A DNA stretch of 64,000 nt from Palaemon carinicauda. Its lineage: Eukaryota; Arthropoda; Malacostraca; Decapoda; Palaemonidae. Made by a program: the position numbers and the translations under genes. Under the pieces are notes generated by a model. It was not told the DNA's origin. It saw only the letters and a program-made list of their open reading frames with translations, and made no database searches. The stretch is taken from NCBI RefSeq assembly GCF_036898095.1, contig NC_090768.1, forward strand, positions 48,236,734 to 48,300,733. The letters are read 5' to 3'. Below, piece after piece: positions 1 to 45,362 of this stretch; the stretch's first letter is position 1; every line of letters starts with the position of its first letter.

Positions 1-401
1 AGCAACAGCAATGACACAGGAGTAGGAAGGAGCAGGGACACCATGGTGGACAAAAATACATCTTAAGTGCTTTATGGGCAGAGCAGTAGGAGCCGCAGTC
101 TGTGTCAAGCCAGCCAAGCTGCTACCTCAACTTGAAGTCTCTCTCTCTCTGTCGCTTCCTATTACCTTCGTCGTGAAGTCTTTTATTCAAGTCGAAGAAG
201 AGTGACTCCTTGACCAAAGAGGGCGGCAGCATCTTAAATAGTTATTTTGTCTTATAGAAGACATTTTTTTTTTTGTCGTTTGGAAATACGAGTGGTGAAA
301 ATAAAAGTCTCGTTCTGTGAAAAGAGAGCCTATGCCAGTCTGGTGACAGTGAATACGAAGAAGCCGCTAAAATAACTTCCTGGGGCCAGTGTCAGGCAGT
401 C
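1..401 (+). promoter_or_regulatory. upstream region and probable 5' UTR of the Ig/FN3 gene
   Basis: This stretch lies just upstream of the first coding exon and probably contains the transcription start and 5' UTR. It has a short CT run near 140 and a T run near 265. I see no convincing TATA box and cannot place the start site, so the UTR boundary is open. Confidence 0.4.
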
Positions 402-29884
<29,483 letters not shown>

Positions 29885-29997
29885 GGTAAGTTAAGATCGT
29901 CATCGTGATAATGACATTAGTATTTGTGTTGATAGAAATTTGAATAATGATAGATATACTGTAAATTTTTTTTTTAATATTAATGGTTATACTGCAG

Positions 29998-30225
29998 AAC
30001 GAGTGGGGATACCTTAACGTGGTGAAAGGGTTTGCACATCACCTTGATCAGCAAAGTTGTACTAGTCAAGGCCACCCATACTAGGTTGGTTTGCTCTTAT
30101 CGATCAGAAAAAAATCTCCCACCATCACCAGCGTGGTGATGAAAATGTCCAAAACCAAGATGTTAATGAACACGTTTGAGGCCTTCGTCCTGCAGTGGAC
30201 TAGAAACGGCTGCATTTGTTGTTGT
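29998..30225 (+). repeat. dispersed repeat, copy 2 (plus)
   Basis: Matches the reverse complement of 6925-7215; lies in the intron before the 3' UTR exon. Confidence 0.7.
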
Positions 30226-30422
30226 TGATGTTGATGATAACACTGTATTTTGAATTATTGTTATATGTAAAGAATGTTATTAAGAATTGCCTAATGATTC
30301 TTAATTACATGGATATTTATCTGGTTGGTTACTTGTTTATCAAGTGGAGGGCTGCATAACACGAGTGACTCCCAAACCTCGGATTTTATTTTACATCCCC
30401 ATTTCTCATCTTCTGTCAACAG

Positions 30423-30810
30423 GTGTTTGTGTTGCTCCTTCGGAAGGGGTGACTGACATCATCGAGATTCATCAGCGCTGCTGAGGGTCAGAAGCTGTTA
30501 GAGCAATTGTCATCTTGAGAAGCTTACTGCCAACTGAATCATTTACAATTTACTCATCAAGTTTATATTGTGAACGTAAAAGACACTATGGCAGTATTTG
30601 GAATTCAGAGATCCAACTGTTTTTTTTTTCTTCTGTATTTACCCTGCTCAAGTACTACTGTAGTAGTTAAACTTTAAATCTGAAGAAGTGACTCCAGAAG
30701 AAAATAAGAAGCAGATTTTTTTACTATACGTTATTCACAGTATTTTGTTCATGTATGTGTATGTGAAATTATTGAAATTGTTGGTGAATAAAGATTATTA
30801 GAAGTTTCAA
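30423..30810 (+). other. 3' UTR exon with poly(A) signal
   Basis: An acceptor (CTGTCAACAG, ending at 30422) begins an exon that is noncoding if exon 11 stops at 29882. AATAAA at 30787-30792 gives an expected cleavage site near 30805-30815. Confidence 0.6.
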
Positions 30811-31045
30811 AATTCAGTTGTCCCCACAAATAGTGGCTATTTTCGACTGTTTACCTTTAATATTCACTAGTTAAATTTCTAAAGAAAATATTGCGACGTT
30901 TTATGTCGTGTTCATCAGCGTTAGTTAGTCGAAAATAGCCATTAGGGCTTTGTAATACTCTGTAGTAAGTAAAATGGAATATGCCTATGATAATAAAAAC
31001 TAAAGAAAGTCGTATTCCTATTATGCCTAATATTGATATAACATC

Positions 31046-31046
<1 letters not shown>

Positions 31047-31087
<41 letters not shown>
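31047..31087. repeat. (CT)n microsatellite
   Basis: About 20 CT units, 250 bp past the gene's poly(A) signal. Confidence 0.97.
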
Positions 31088-31089
<2 letters not shown>

Positions 31090-31259
31090 ATACTGGATAT
31101 TAGTTCAAGGTTCAGTTTATTCAACTTGGATATATAAACAATGTTTCCATTCACCACAGAACTTTGTTCCTAGATTTAAAGAAACTAAAATTGGATAGAA
31201 ATGCTAATTTCAAGCACTATTGGTTCTTAAAAATTTTAAAAGCACAAATATTACTTCTC

Positions 31260-31489
31260 GAACCCAGATGGCGCAATTTGTTTTGTAAACAAGGACACTA
31301 GAGGAAAGAAGCCAATAACTCTTCGTGTAAGACTTCCTTGTTTCATTGCCGTCTTCGTCTTTAAAGTCATTTTTGAACTTAGTTAACTAAGTTGGTTTGT
31401 TTTGGTCTAACTTATTGGCTATCGACGAAGAGTTAAGTACTCCCTGAGGAACTTGAAATAAGTGAGGACTTTAGAGTTTTGAACTGTAG
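31260..31489 (+). ncRNA. possible first exon of a noncoding transcript
   Basis: The segment ends in a good donor (CTGTAG|GTAAGAT at 31490) and lies upstream of other exon-like segments (46684, 47168, 51799). There is no open frame of note. The start is a guess; this rests on a splice motif alone. Confidence 0.2.
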
Positions 31490-31499
31490 GTAAGATTTA

Positions 31500-32212
31500 A
31501 GTACATTTTGGGAAAATGAATGAATTTATTTTGGTTTGTATCTGGTAACTTCCGTTCCATCTAAACTAACTCGCAAGTTCGTGCGTTTTGAAAACTTATT
31601 TTTTCATGGAATTTATTTGTACTTCGCTGTTTGTGCTAATTGTTGAATATGAATAGCTTAGTTGCTACATTCCAAAGATCTGTATCTTTGTGCGACAAAC
31701 TCTTTTAATATGACCATTACAATGTTCTTAAGGTTCTTCATGATTGTTTTAAAATGCTTAATTATATTAAGACCTTGTTTGTGTAGTGATCATATCAATA
31801 TTATCAATTATAAAATTCATTTATTAATTCGTTGCAGACTTACTGCAATTTTGGGGTAATAGGCACTTGGGATCGGGCTAGTTGTCTTGCCGATTAAGCA
31901 TTGAAATAGGTAGACTTGAATCTGCAGCTATTTTGAATGTTTAAATTAAATGTTAAGACTTGTTTCTATAGGCTATAGCGTATCTGTTCAATGATATTGA
32001 AAATTTAATCTTTTATCTTTTTGCCATAGACAATTAATTTGCAATCCTGGTTGTCGGGTATGCTATTATGAAATGTAACTAGTATAACTATTCTAATATT
32101 AAGATCTATAGAGTTTTAGTGGAAAAAGGGATCTTAAATCGCTTGATTGGCCGAAATTGGCATTATTTACCTTCGTCAAGGTAAGAATATGCTTGTTACG
32201 GTATTTCCTGGT

Positions 32213-32244
<32 letters not shown>

Positions 32245-35200
32245 GTGGGGGGGTGTCGAAATTTGTCTTTCAAGACTTTCAAAACCCTCTCGTAAGTAAT
32301 ATATTCACAATAATCGATATTTCTATACCTATCTCGAACGTGCTGGTTGTTCGTGAAAATGAGTTACCAATAGAAGACTAAAGACATTGAAGGGTCTTTG
32401 CCGAGTTCGTTCGGTTACTAGTTTTAATTGTATATCCTTCTACTTCGCTTTTGTTCCCAGTTTTTCTTCCTTCATTCTGTCCAACATCAAAGTTTCAATG
32501 AATGAATCGAATCCTTTGTAAAGCACGTTCATAGCGGTATCGGCCAGTTTAGTCTTTTATGTTACTATCTACTGTTACGTCAGTCTGATCGAAAGACTAT
32601 TAGTTTCCCCGAATCTTCTCATATCTTGTAAGTGTAGTTCTTTTAATCGTAACTTAGGTTTGCTGGTCTTTGGTACAAATATTTTCCCATGGTTTACCAC
32701 GAACCATTTTATTTGGCGTTGTAATGATTGCATGTGCAATCATTAGCGAAAGTAAGCTTTAGACTTGGTGTATTGTAAATGCCCACGAAACTTAAATTCC
32801 AAAATGGCTTAAGGTGGTTTTTGTTTTTAGTTTGCTAATTAGTTTTTTTTCTTCTCTGCGGACCAGCGATAGATATTTGTTCAAATCGGTTTTAGAGCTG
32901 GAGCAACGAATACAGATTTAATCGGCTTCCGTTTGAGTGATACTTAATAATTCTGAGGTTAATTACTTAATTCTTCATATCCTATTCGATTAATACTTCT
33001 GCTCTACTCTTATTACAATCCTGGGTTGTAACTAAGCATAATTGTAATTTTGTCTTCTCGATTAGCCACACCTTCCGACGAAAGTGGAAGAGTTTGGCGT
33101 TTACAGATACTAAGATTCTAGTTTCAAATTATCTCCGTAATTTCAGGCCAACCCAGTTAGGCCCTTCATCTTGGAAATAAATGAAAAGTTGCCGATAAAG
33201 TTTACACAGATTTGATAGTGTTAAATGTTTGGAATAAAGTTTTAAAGTTTATAGATCGAGTTAACTTCTCAACACCGTTTTAGGTTCTCACAATTTCCTC
33301 GTATCAACAGACATGCCTATTCAGAAACGTCGACATTATTCCTTTGAGCAAATATCTTTTTAACAAATTAGTTTCTCGGGTGGGTGGCTGCTTCTAATCA
33401 AATTTTGGCTGCTTCTAATAAAATTTAAGCTTGTGCGAGAATATATGTAAACTTGAAGGTCTATCGGCAACTCATTTTTACAAACTACTAGTAATATTTT
33501 GAACTGTAACAGAAATTTTTTTTAGTGGTTTGCTTGTCTGGTCTCACTCCACACAGATTCTGCGCAATGTAAGACCCTTATAAGACCTCGTAGGCGGTAG
33601 TGCTGTTAGTTTTATAAGGAGCTTTGCAGCGTTCGTTCCGCCCTGATAGTAGTTGTTGTTTGATATAATAATTTTATTCAATTCCCGCTTGATTCAGTCC
33701 AGTTTGTTGTTCAACCTCGACTAAATTTAACTTTAGCTATTTTTTAACTGCAGGGTTTTCCTCAGTGACATTTGGGAGCTGAATGACCTCCCCAGCCCCT
33801 GAATATCTAGCCCAAATTCATAGCTTCATGATAAGTCTTGGTAACACTATCGATTTTAAGTTAGAAGGAAAATCACCCTAAATGCAGTCTCTCTAGTCTC
33901 AAGACAATGGGCACCACTAGGAATTAATTCTACTATCAGAACTTTTTGAGGTGTAATTTCTGATCACACTTCAGTTTTCGACTACTTTCAAACTTAAGAT
34001 TTGCATCCAGGATCAGTAATTGTTGCTTCTTTCAATTAATTTCACCGAGTAAAATAAAAACCTTAAGATTTGTATCCACGGTCAACTTTTGATGCTTCTC
34101 TCAATAACCCCAATAGAAGCTTTGCCACACCTCTATTTCACCAATTCTCCATTTGATCAATATTAATTTTTAGTCGTAAGACAGTTCATACTCTTTAACT
34201 AAAGTTTTCGTTTACTGATCACAGGTCCAATTTCCGCAGACTTTCTTCCTCGCGTCAATATAACCATATTTTTCTAAATGGTAAGAGATTACCTATAGTA
34301 TGTAGCGTGAAAGTTGGGCTACATTGTTCCAAATTTTAACGTCACTTTTCTTCGAATCTTCAATCTTGTGTGGCTTTCCCTATTTAATTTTTGAAATTAT
34401 TCCGGAATTCGGATGTCTCGCCGGCGTCATGTTTCTGAAAAATCTTTCTTATCCCTTTTACATTTGGGATTGAATGTACTGTAACTATTCCTGTCAATTA
34501 ATGAACTTTTATCACGTCCTCTTGAACAAACAACAATGCTGTTCTTATTTTTTCCGATTCAATTGAGTAAATGCACCGCATTTATGCTGCTTAATCCAAC
34601 AACTAGATAATCATTACTAGTTCCATCAGCGAAATTTACTAATCTTATAAGTCTCAATATCGTTAAGGGTTTAAGCCACACAAATTATTTTTGTTGATTT
34701 TATTTGAATTGTGAGTATTTAATTAAAATTTTTTATTTTTCTTAGTTTTATCCTCTTCTAAAGAGCTTCGATTTTGTGAAACTTGTTGGGATGATTGACC
34801 ATGATCTAAAGAAAGTTTGATTAGGTTTTGAGTGATTGGGTCAAGTCAAGGCCAAGGTCACGGAAAGATTTCCATATAGCCAGTTTTTATCTGATTTGCA
34901 CAAAACTAGTGGCAAAGCGTGCTGAATTAAATTGTCTATCTTGATATGCAACGTGATATGGGCTTAGGTATGCGCTCTACCAAATGCCCATTCTAGTTAC
35001 AACTATTTCTAACTTTTAATATAAGTGTTCCTCAGGGCTTCGTTACGTTGAAGTAAGGGCAAATAAAAGGCTGTTCGGGCAATTCTAGACTGTTACTTCC
35101 TTAAACTTGTTAGAGGTACCCAGTTTGGGCAATTAGTTAAACTGTCTACCATCGATGCCAAATATATGTATCAGTACAAATGACTAAAATGCCACGGGGG

Positions 35201-35391
35201 CTCCCGTACGTGGAAAGGCATACTCAAGTTTACTACTTGAAGAATTTTTAACGAACTGATTTTAATATCCATCCAAGAAATTCGTATTCAGTAAACAGTT
35301 AATTTCAGCAGTTTCATTTAATGCAGCAAATTTTGATTTTTTTTTTTTTAGCATATTTGAGCTTGTTCTAATGCAAATTAACGTCGCAGTA
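31500..35391. other. AT-rich region without recognised features
   Basis: I found no coding exon with domain content, no RNA gene and no clear element; a T run sits at 32218-32244. Open frames here are short and lack coding character. Confidence 0.55.
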
Positions 35392-35764
35392 AATCGGATT
35401 CTAATAGATAAATCTGTTAATCGGATTCTAATAGATAAATCTGTTAATCGGATTCTAATAGATAAATCTGTTAATCGGATTCTAATAGATAAATCTGTTA
35501 ATCGGATTCTAATAGATAAATCTGTTAATCGGATTCTAATAGATAAATCTGTTAATCGGATTCTAATAGATAAGTCTGTTAATCGGATTCTAATAGATAA
35601 GTCTGTTAATCGGATTCTATTAGATAAGTCTGTTAATCGGATTCTAATAGATAAATCTGTTAATCGGATTCTGATAGATAAGTCTGTTAATCGGATTCTA
35701 ATAGATAAATCTGTTAATCGGATTCTAATAGATAAATCTGTTAATCGGATTTTAATAGATAAAT
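35392..35764. repeat. 27-bp minisatellite, about 14 units
   Basis: Units of AATCGGATTCTAATAGATAA followed by ATCTGTT or GTCTGTT. Because 27 is divisible by 3 and the unit has a stop-free frame on each strand, it is open in both directions (9-residue repeats NRILIDKSV and LTDLSIRIR). Confidence 0.97.
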
Positions 35765-37997
35765 GGCTTAAATATTTGAGTTTCATAACTTTGCTCTTAT
35801 TAAATTAAGATAAAACTGCATGAGTATGGTTATGAAATATGCAGTACTGTATTTTTACTGTCACTCTTGGTTTAGTTTGTTTTCGCCCTCTAGGACAAAT
35901 AATGATGGAATAGTTAGGCATGTTAGTCCACTTTTATAGCCCTTTTTTTTTTTGTGTGGCAAGTAAAAAACTCTTCTTTTGGCTTTGGAAAAAAAATCTT
36001 GTTTGTATAGTTAGAAATTTGTTAATGAAGGCTGTCTGAAAGACTTGTTCGTGTACGTACATGAAAAAAAAAATATATATCGGTTTTCTAACTCTGCTAT
36101 GGCTTTTCGCGTTCAAGGTTTTAAAGTTTCCTAAGGGTTTAAAGTTACCAGTAGGTCACAGAACTTGATGAACGTCTTGATAGACAATTTATACATTAGT
36201 GATTCGACGTCATTGTTGGTATATAATAAATTAAATAAAAGGTCAGTTACAATATTCCTACAAAAGTAACCTTCTAAAGCAGCCCTGTTTAACCGGCATT
36301 AAATGCGAAACTAACCCAAAAATTTCTTATTCTTTGACAACACTCGGTCAATTATTGAAAATTAATGAGAATATAAAGAGCAAAAATTTTTTTTGGGGGG
36401 GGGGGGGTGGCGAGAAGAAAAAAAAACTGAGGCTCTGATGATTGGTTCGTGAGGCTAAATGAAGTCTTGAATAGCTTGTAAAATTTTCATGAGAAATATT
36501 AGCTTAAAATATACCTGTTATAGCTGAATATCTATTAAAAAAAAAAGAAATTCTTTTGAAATTCGGTTACTGCTTCTGCTTTTTCTGGATCAGGACTAAA
36601 TTAAACCCTGCTCGACTTGAAGTTTAAATTCGGTGTTACGCAGAATTACAAAGTAATTGATTTGAAGCTTAAATACAATGATGGAAGATAATTTTGAGGC
36701 CATGTGGTTAAGGAGAATCTTAATGTTGCGAATCAAGTCTTCGAAGAAAGTTTCTTGGCTATGGATGGAAATTTTACCTGGAATTTCTATTATTGAAAAT
36801 AGAGATGCTTTTGTTAAATTACGGACCATCTGACACTTAGTTAAATTTTGCTAACTCTTGGTTTGCAGTTTTTGTTAAAAAATCTTAGATAATTTTTTTT
36901 CCTTTCACTAATCAAAGGGTTTCGGAGCTAATTGTTTAGGAGTTAAAATCAAGAAACTGTCAGATACTTTCCAAAGGTGAATATTCGTGATAATTGAGAC
37001 AAATTGTCGTTAGTATGGCGAAATATTATTAGGTTTATAATTTTTTTCATGCAATATTTCAGAAAACCTTCTCAAAATAGAACTCGGGGTATCATTTTGT
37101 GTAAGTGGAGACTTCATGGGAACTTAAAAACTGAATTAATTTACTCTTTCCGCAATAATTCTTATTAATTCAAATGGCAGCTAACTAGGGTAATTCTATA
37201 AGCAATACTTTACTTGGCGAAAAACCTACACAAGATTTCTCGGCAGTGAATCTTGGCTGAATGGATAATGTACCTTACTAGGAAATGCTCCTACAATGAA
37301 AATTATGGTAGAAGTTTAGAGACTCAATTGGTTGTGATACTGCATTTAAAAAAAAATCAAATAAAAACATTACTTCATTTGCACAATCATTTTGGAAGTA
37401 CCAAAATGAAATCCTTGTTGCTTTCACAACCATTCGACCTAACGTAGTATACCATCAGGCTAAGTGAATGGTAAGGACAGCTATTCGCTCGGATAGATGT
37501 GAAGGTCATTTCAAATACACTTTTTTTTTTTATGTCATACAATAAGAGATTTGTCCCGGTAATTAGCATGACGTAGTAAGAGCTTACTCGCCCACAACAC
37601 TTCAAGTTGCAATTTCTTAAACCTTTTCACCATTTCGATATATAAATAAGATTTTAAATGTGTACACTTTTTCCTATTAATTAGTCTTATTAGGTTTCGC
37701 TGTATAGTGTTTCTTTTTAAACTAAGGGCTAATCATATGAAAATTATTTAACACAAATATTAGAATATCTAATTCCTCGGGTCTTCATAAATCTACCGAG
37801 GAACGTTTTAACGGTCATTGGCTACGATGTATTATTTCTATAGTTCATTACTTAATCCTTATCTTGAGATTAGGATATTCTAGTACTAACACAGCCTCAT
37901 TGGATCAGTTTTGTATAAAACCAGATCTTTGCGATAGTTTGATAGAGGTACTTAAAGATGGAGTTTAAAATTTACTTTGGGGAACCCCATGACATAA
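35765..37997. other. AT-rich region without recognised features
   Basis: Apart from a T/G homopolymer pair near 36388-36407, I see nothing supportable. Confidence 0.5.
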
Positions 37998-38220
37998 GTC
38001 TTTCTATAGTTTATATGACATATCTGTTTTTGACGTTGTTAATAGTTTATATAGGACATATCTGTTTTGACGCTGTTACTGTTTTTTAGAATGATATATT
38101 GTTAATTTATTCTCATCATTTATCTATTTCCTTATTTCCTTTCCTCACTGGGCTATTTTTCCCTGTTGGAGCCCTTGGGCTTATAGTATCTTGCTTTTCC
38201 AACTAAGGTTGTAGCTTGGC

Positions 38221-38283
<63 letters not shown>
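37998..38283 (+). mobile_element. LINE 3' end with (TAA)n tail, subfamily A
   Basis: TATAGTTTATATGACATATC, then CTCACTGGGCTATTTTTCCC and GGTTGTAGCTTGGCTAATAA, then about 20 TAA units. It is co-linear with the 3' part of 44555-45418. Confidence 0.8.
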
Positions 38284-38285
<2 letters not shown>

Positions 38286-41200
38286 TAAGTACTGCTGGCG
38301 TAGTTTGCGCAAATAGGTTATCTGGAGATGGATTAGGGAGGGAGATATTTGTACAGTAATTTGTTCTTGCCATCAAGAGTATGGGATATGGTCTATCGTA
38401 TAAACTTGAAGAAAAATTACAACGAATATAGTCTGCATTTACGTGTATTGCTACAAATTTCACTGTTTTATTAAACTCTGGAAATCCTTCAAGATTGTAT
38501 TGGCAAAAGGGGGAAGTCCTTATTAACTTCCATAGTGAGCAGGGACTAATTTAGACCATCATACATAAACTTCTATTTCGCTTACTTAGTTTTTTAGATT
38601 TTGGTCTCTACCATCCATTTTTTCGTCTTTAAATCTTATCTTGTATGCAGCTCCTTCCAACAATAAGTGGTAGTAAATGGTTAATTTATCAAAGCTCGTT
38701 CATAACAGCTGTGGTAGTTACGTAGTAGAAAGACTTCGTTATGTAAATAATGTAATAAGACAAATTTATTTCAGGGAGACTCAAATCGTGCCCTTTATCC
38801 ATACGACCCATCATACTGTAGTTTGGTATTTCGATCTTCTAATATTTTCTTTTTGAGAAATTTCCAAGCCATAACTTCCTTGAATTTTCAACATTTAAAA
38901 ATATAAGCACGACAGGAGTTTGAGCATTCAAATCAAGAGCTAAAATAAGTTTCTAGCAATTATGCTCGGCATTTCTTTTCCAAAGAGTTAATCATTAACA
39001 CGGGTAAGGAGATTCCCAATTGTAGGGTTAAACTGGTTCACCATTTAGTGCTAGCATTGAACTTGAATTATTTCAGTTCTGTTCTTTCATTTTTCCACTT
39101 CTGCCCTGGAATTTAAATTAGATCTCCTCGTATAGATGAAAGTGTCATTGCGCGCACTAAAAGTTTCGATAGAATGGTTATTAGTATTTGGGCCTGGTTC
39201 CCTTAAGGTGGATTGCACTTGAGAATTATTTAGCTGTTGGTTTTTCAGATTACTCTGAAGGGTGGGGTTTATATTTTGTATGATCTTTCCTAATCCTGTA
39301 TTTGAAATTAGCAAAAGTGAATAGATATATTTTCATGAGCCATTACTTAATCTATGAATATATTGATATGGATGAGGAAAGCTCCTTTTAGCTGGTAATG
39401 GATCAGTTACCTACAAGTACGTTTAGATGATAATGATCTGCTACCTAAGGTTTCTTTATAATGAATAAGTAAATTTTAGTTACTTATAGTAACTGGCTGA
39501 GATTGGAGAGCACAGTTTGATTCTCACAAATATTGAATCTAATGCCTTTATTCTTGCCAGGTATTGTTGAATTAGCATAGACCTGTTGAAAAAATGGATG
39601 AACTCGTTGGCAGACGGCGTGGATTTTTAAGTTGAGTTTTAGTGAATAGATCAGTTTTAATGAAGGGCATATTTTCAAATCGAATCTCATCCCTGTTTCG
39701 AAGAAAATTGCCTGTAAATACTTAATCTATTAATGTTTAATGGCTTCTTTTCTTATATCTTGGTATGGATATGGTTGAACTGTTTAAGATTAAATTGGAT
39801 TGATAATGTTTAAAAAGTGGAACTACAAACTTATGGGAGAATTTCGCTACAGAAATTTAAGTAAAATATATGTTACACATAGAATTGACAATGTAGTAAG
39901 GTAGGAATTTTTGTATTGGTGTATACAATTTAGGCGCCTTACATTGTACACTTTATGTAGAAGGCCGTCAGAGCTCTGGTGACGATTTGTGGCTTAGAGA
40001 AGAATTTTCACTCTAAAATCTGTCCCAAAAGTTTGCTTCAACATTCGAAAAGTAGTTAATAAACTAAATTTTTCATAAATCTGGAATTCCATTACGGACC
40101 ACTTAACTTATTGAACAGCTGATTTTTTAAAATTCGTACGTAATGTTAACTACCAATAGCCGGCTAATCTATTTTCCTGTTTTCTCTATAAATTCAGGTT
40201 AAAAAATGATTTTTCTTTTCAGGTAACCATTTTAGAAAGTTCCATGGTACAGTCTAAAATCTCGCTCAACCCCTCTGTTCGATGAAGAAATCTTTATTGG
40301 AGTCTTGAAGAAAGTGTGAATGACTGCTACGAGGGACAAGGGGTCATGAAAGGAAGTAAGAAGTTTCGCAGAAAGCAAAAACTTTAAATACTAATACAAT
40401 AAATTAATACATTAACAAAGTAGTTTGGTATTTTTCTTTATCTCCTCTGGTGACTGGTGGTAATTTTGAACAGCGATATCGATGCTTTTTAACGTATAAA
40501 GATGAACAGTTTGTAGTAGTTAGTTTGGCTTAACACTAACAGGGTTTAATTTGGACATAATTAAATAAGAGAGATTACATGGCATGGCTGTGGAAATTTT
40601 AGTGGCTTAGGAAAGGATCGCATATCGTGATGGTTTTAAGATTGAAGGCTGACCATATGAAATAGTTGATTTGCAGTAGGGCTTATGAATCTTTAGCCAC
40701 GTATGAAACATTATTAACGTTCTTGGTTATGTCTTTTAGCGCTTACCTGTTTTAAAATTTCCGTGGAAGTTTTCCTACTGATGCTGTCCAGAAACTATAT
40801 AAGACAATGAAACTGCCATTTTCCCCCATCAGTACCAAAGGCTCAAAGGCCTCAGCGACCACCATATGGCTAAAATTCATAAACAAAATTTATTCTCTTC
40901 CCAAATTGTAGTGGGATGAAAGCTAAATTTAGTAGCTTGTTAATTAGACGCAACGACAGCTATATTTTCTAAAACTTTGAGGGACATCCTTGGAAAAAAA
41001 TTGCTGAAACTCACGCAGGCTATGAATATTTTAAGGACTTTTTTTTTTCAAAAGTATGGTAAAAAGTAAAAGTTGACAAATCCAAAATTAGTAGTCTGAA
41101 GTGGAATATTGAAAATTTAGTTGGTTCTAGACCATGGAGTTTTGGTTACTTAATGAGGGCTTAGAATTCTATAAGTATTTTAATGTTACAGTTTTAAGGA

Positions 41201-41567
41201 CTTGGAGTAAAACTGGCGGACTTAAAAAATCAAATAAAATAAAATAGATAATTCCAAATAAACTTTGGTAAGAAAGTCCTACAGTTCTGGTTTTGACCAG
41301 TGCTGCATCGTATCACAAGAATGAGTTTAATATTTTATTGGCAAAATCAGTTAAATTTAAAAGTGTAGGTTAAAGTTAAAGTTAGCACAAGTTCTCCGTT
41401 GACTTATGTCCTATATTTTACTTTTGATTCCCAAAGTATGTAGAGGGAAACCTACGTTAGTTTGCGTAATCTCGGCCAGTGATAAACTTCGCTTGACATA
41501 TTTTGCGACCGAAGACATGGCATATGACCCTACTAGTATGGCTGAGCAAAATGTACTAAAATACAGC
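38284..41567. other. AT-rich region without recognised features
   Basis: No gene recognised. One weak exon-like segment (40223-40355, between TTTCTTTTCAG and GTAAGA) is noted, with no further support. Confidence 0.45.
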
Positions 41568-42935
<1,368 letters not shown>

Positions 42936-44554
42936 ATACGCAACTTTGTGTTCAATATTTAAAGATACTAAAATTTCATTAAAAAGATCGCAGTTTCAAT
43001 TTAATCTACTCTGCCAAATTGTTGGGTTATTTGCAGCTTCTAAAAGCTTTAGCTTTTTAAGATATTGACCCATAATTGTGGGTAAGCCTATAGTAAATAC
43101 TTTGCTAGATTTTCTCCATTAAACTTTCAAATTCTTGTTACAGATTAAAAATACCTTAATGGGGTGCAGAGATTATCAAATGTTTACGGCTATGCAATAT
43201 ATTATGGTATTATTTCCTTGGTTGCATTAGTGATGTAATTCCAGGTGCTCTCAACAAGGAGAGCAGACAAGTTCGGAAAGGAAATGGTAAAAATTAATGA
43301 ATTACAAAAATAAGACGGATCCTGAATGTAAAGATAAGTAAGAACGTTAGAACAAAGAATCATGAACTATGAAAAGACTAGTCAACCTGTTCATCAGTAA
43401 AGAATTTTAGTTTTTTATGAACGTCAATAGATCCAACTGTAAGGTTAGGAAGAAAATGCTACAGTTTGGTCACAGCTGGTATGAAACTTTTAGTATTGTA
43501 TAGTATTGCTCTTTCTGATGAGGTGAGGGAAAGTAATTCGCATTAATTACATATACCATGTAATGGATGGTATACCCTGGAAAGATCTGAATGCTAAGGA
43601 TGGTAGGAATTACGAAAAATTGTGTGTAACATGCACGATGAATCTAACTAAACGACAGTGCCGAAGATATATAAATTGAGGAAAAGGAATTTGATAGATT
43701 TTTTTTTTCAAAATCAGTAAAGGTGAGATTCTGCACTTAAGGCCATACAGGAGAGACAGGAGAGAAATATTCAACACGGTAGGATTAAAGAATTATAAAA
43801 AAAAAAAAAAAAATCATCGATAGTTTGATACCAAAAATTTTAAATACGTGCAATTTAAGCACAGGCCAGAAGTTTTCTCCACAGAAAATGTACTATAAAG
43901 AATCTCCTCTATAATTCAAAGTTTAAATGTATGAATATATGAGAATGCAGTTCTGCTTGTTGAGGGGCCGTTGTCCTGACTTTACAAACAATCATACTTT
44001 TGAGTTGTTTTATCTGGCGCGCTCTTAAGGCATTCGAACCAGCAGATCTACGTTCAGGAGATGGGGTTGACATGAAGAGGAGTATCATTATCAGCATAAT
44101 GCATGCCATAAGCTTTTTTTCAGTTTTCTATGTCAAAACTCGTGTGTATGTAGTATGAAAAGTAATGGGTCACAATCGCTGCCCCTGGGGAACACAGGAT
44201 ATAACATTTATATGGCACCCTTCAACTCCTTTCTGCATTTTTACTTAAACTTAACGCTTCTAATCTAATGCTAAAACATTATGAAAATGTTATGAATAAC
44301 ATGGTATATGGCACTTAAAAGGTTTCTCGCACGGAAATCCTGACCTGATTCCAAGGTCATTTCTCCAGGGTCTTGACTAGTGGAACCTAAACTAACAATC
44401 GGAGTACTGATAGTTGCAGTTAGCATACCTATTTAGACATTATGCCAAGAAGACTAAAAACACTATCTAATGAAGCTAGGAATTTGGGTGTAATCGGCAA
44501 GCTAGAACTACTACTATTACTACTAGTTCTGTATTGATAATGTTTCCTTAAATT
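42936..44554. other. AT-rich region, possibly decayed repeat
   Basis: No gene recognised; an A run lies at 43796-43813. The text near 43260-43900 looks like old interspersed repeat, but I cannot place it in a family. Confidence 0.35.
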
Positions 44555-45362
44555 TGTATGAGACTTAAAATTTTATTTGTGATTTTCGACAGCAAATTTA
44601 CTTTAGAGAAACACATTAGGTCTGTCTTCTTCAATTGCACTAAAAATTGGCTTATTGGGAAAGACTTTAAAGATTTTCGGTGATCAATCTATTCTGAAGA
44701 AGTGTTTTAATTCTTTCATTCTACCTTGTTTTAAGCATTGTTCTCCTGTCAGGTCTTCAGCTGCTGATTCTCATCTTGATTTGTAGGACAGAAACTTACT
44801 TTCTATTAAATTTCTTATTCCTGATCTAGATATTAATCTTTGGCACAGTCATTCAATTAGTTCATTATGCATGTAGCATAAGATTTTTCATAATTCTGAC
44901 CATCCTTTACATTCAGATCTCCCTGGACAATTCTATCCTGTTCGTAATACTAGGCAGGCAGCTAATTCTAATAGCCAGGCCTTTTCCATCATGAGGCTCA
45001 ATACTACACAGTATTCTAGAAGTTTTATTCCAGCTGTTACCAAGTTGTTGATTGATCTTCCTAATCGGGTAGTTGAATCAGTAGAACTTCAAAAGTTCAA
45101 AGTTGGAGCAAATGTTTTTATGTTGACCAGGCTGACACGAGTCTTTTTTTATAGTTTATATATGACATATCTATTTTTGACGTTGTTAATAGTTTATATA
45201 TGACAAATATATTTTGACGTTGTTACTGTTTTCAGAATTTATCAATTTGTTCTCGCCATTTATTTATTTCCTTATTTCCTTTCCTCACTGGGCTATTTTT
45301 TCCTATTGGAGTCCTTGGGATTATAGCATCTTGCTTTTCTAACTAGGGTTGTAGCTTGGCTA

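Noticed and set aside
31317..31432. Inverted repeat AACTCTTCGT / ACGAAGAGTT about 100 bp apart
   Set aside because: Ten-base arms this far apart are expected by chance and nothing else supports a structure.
40223..40355. Exon-like segment between an acceptor and a GTAAGA
   Set aside because: No open frame, no partner exon that clearly belongs with it; such motif pairs are common by chance in AT-rich DNA.
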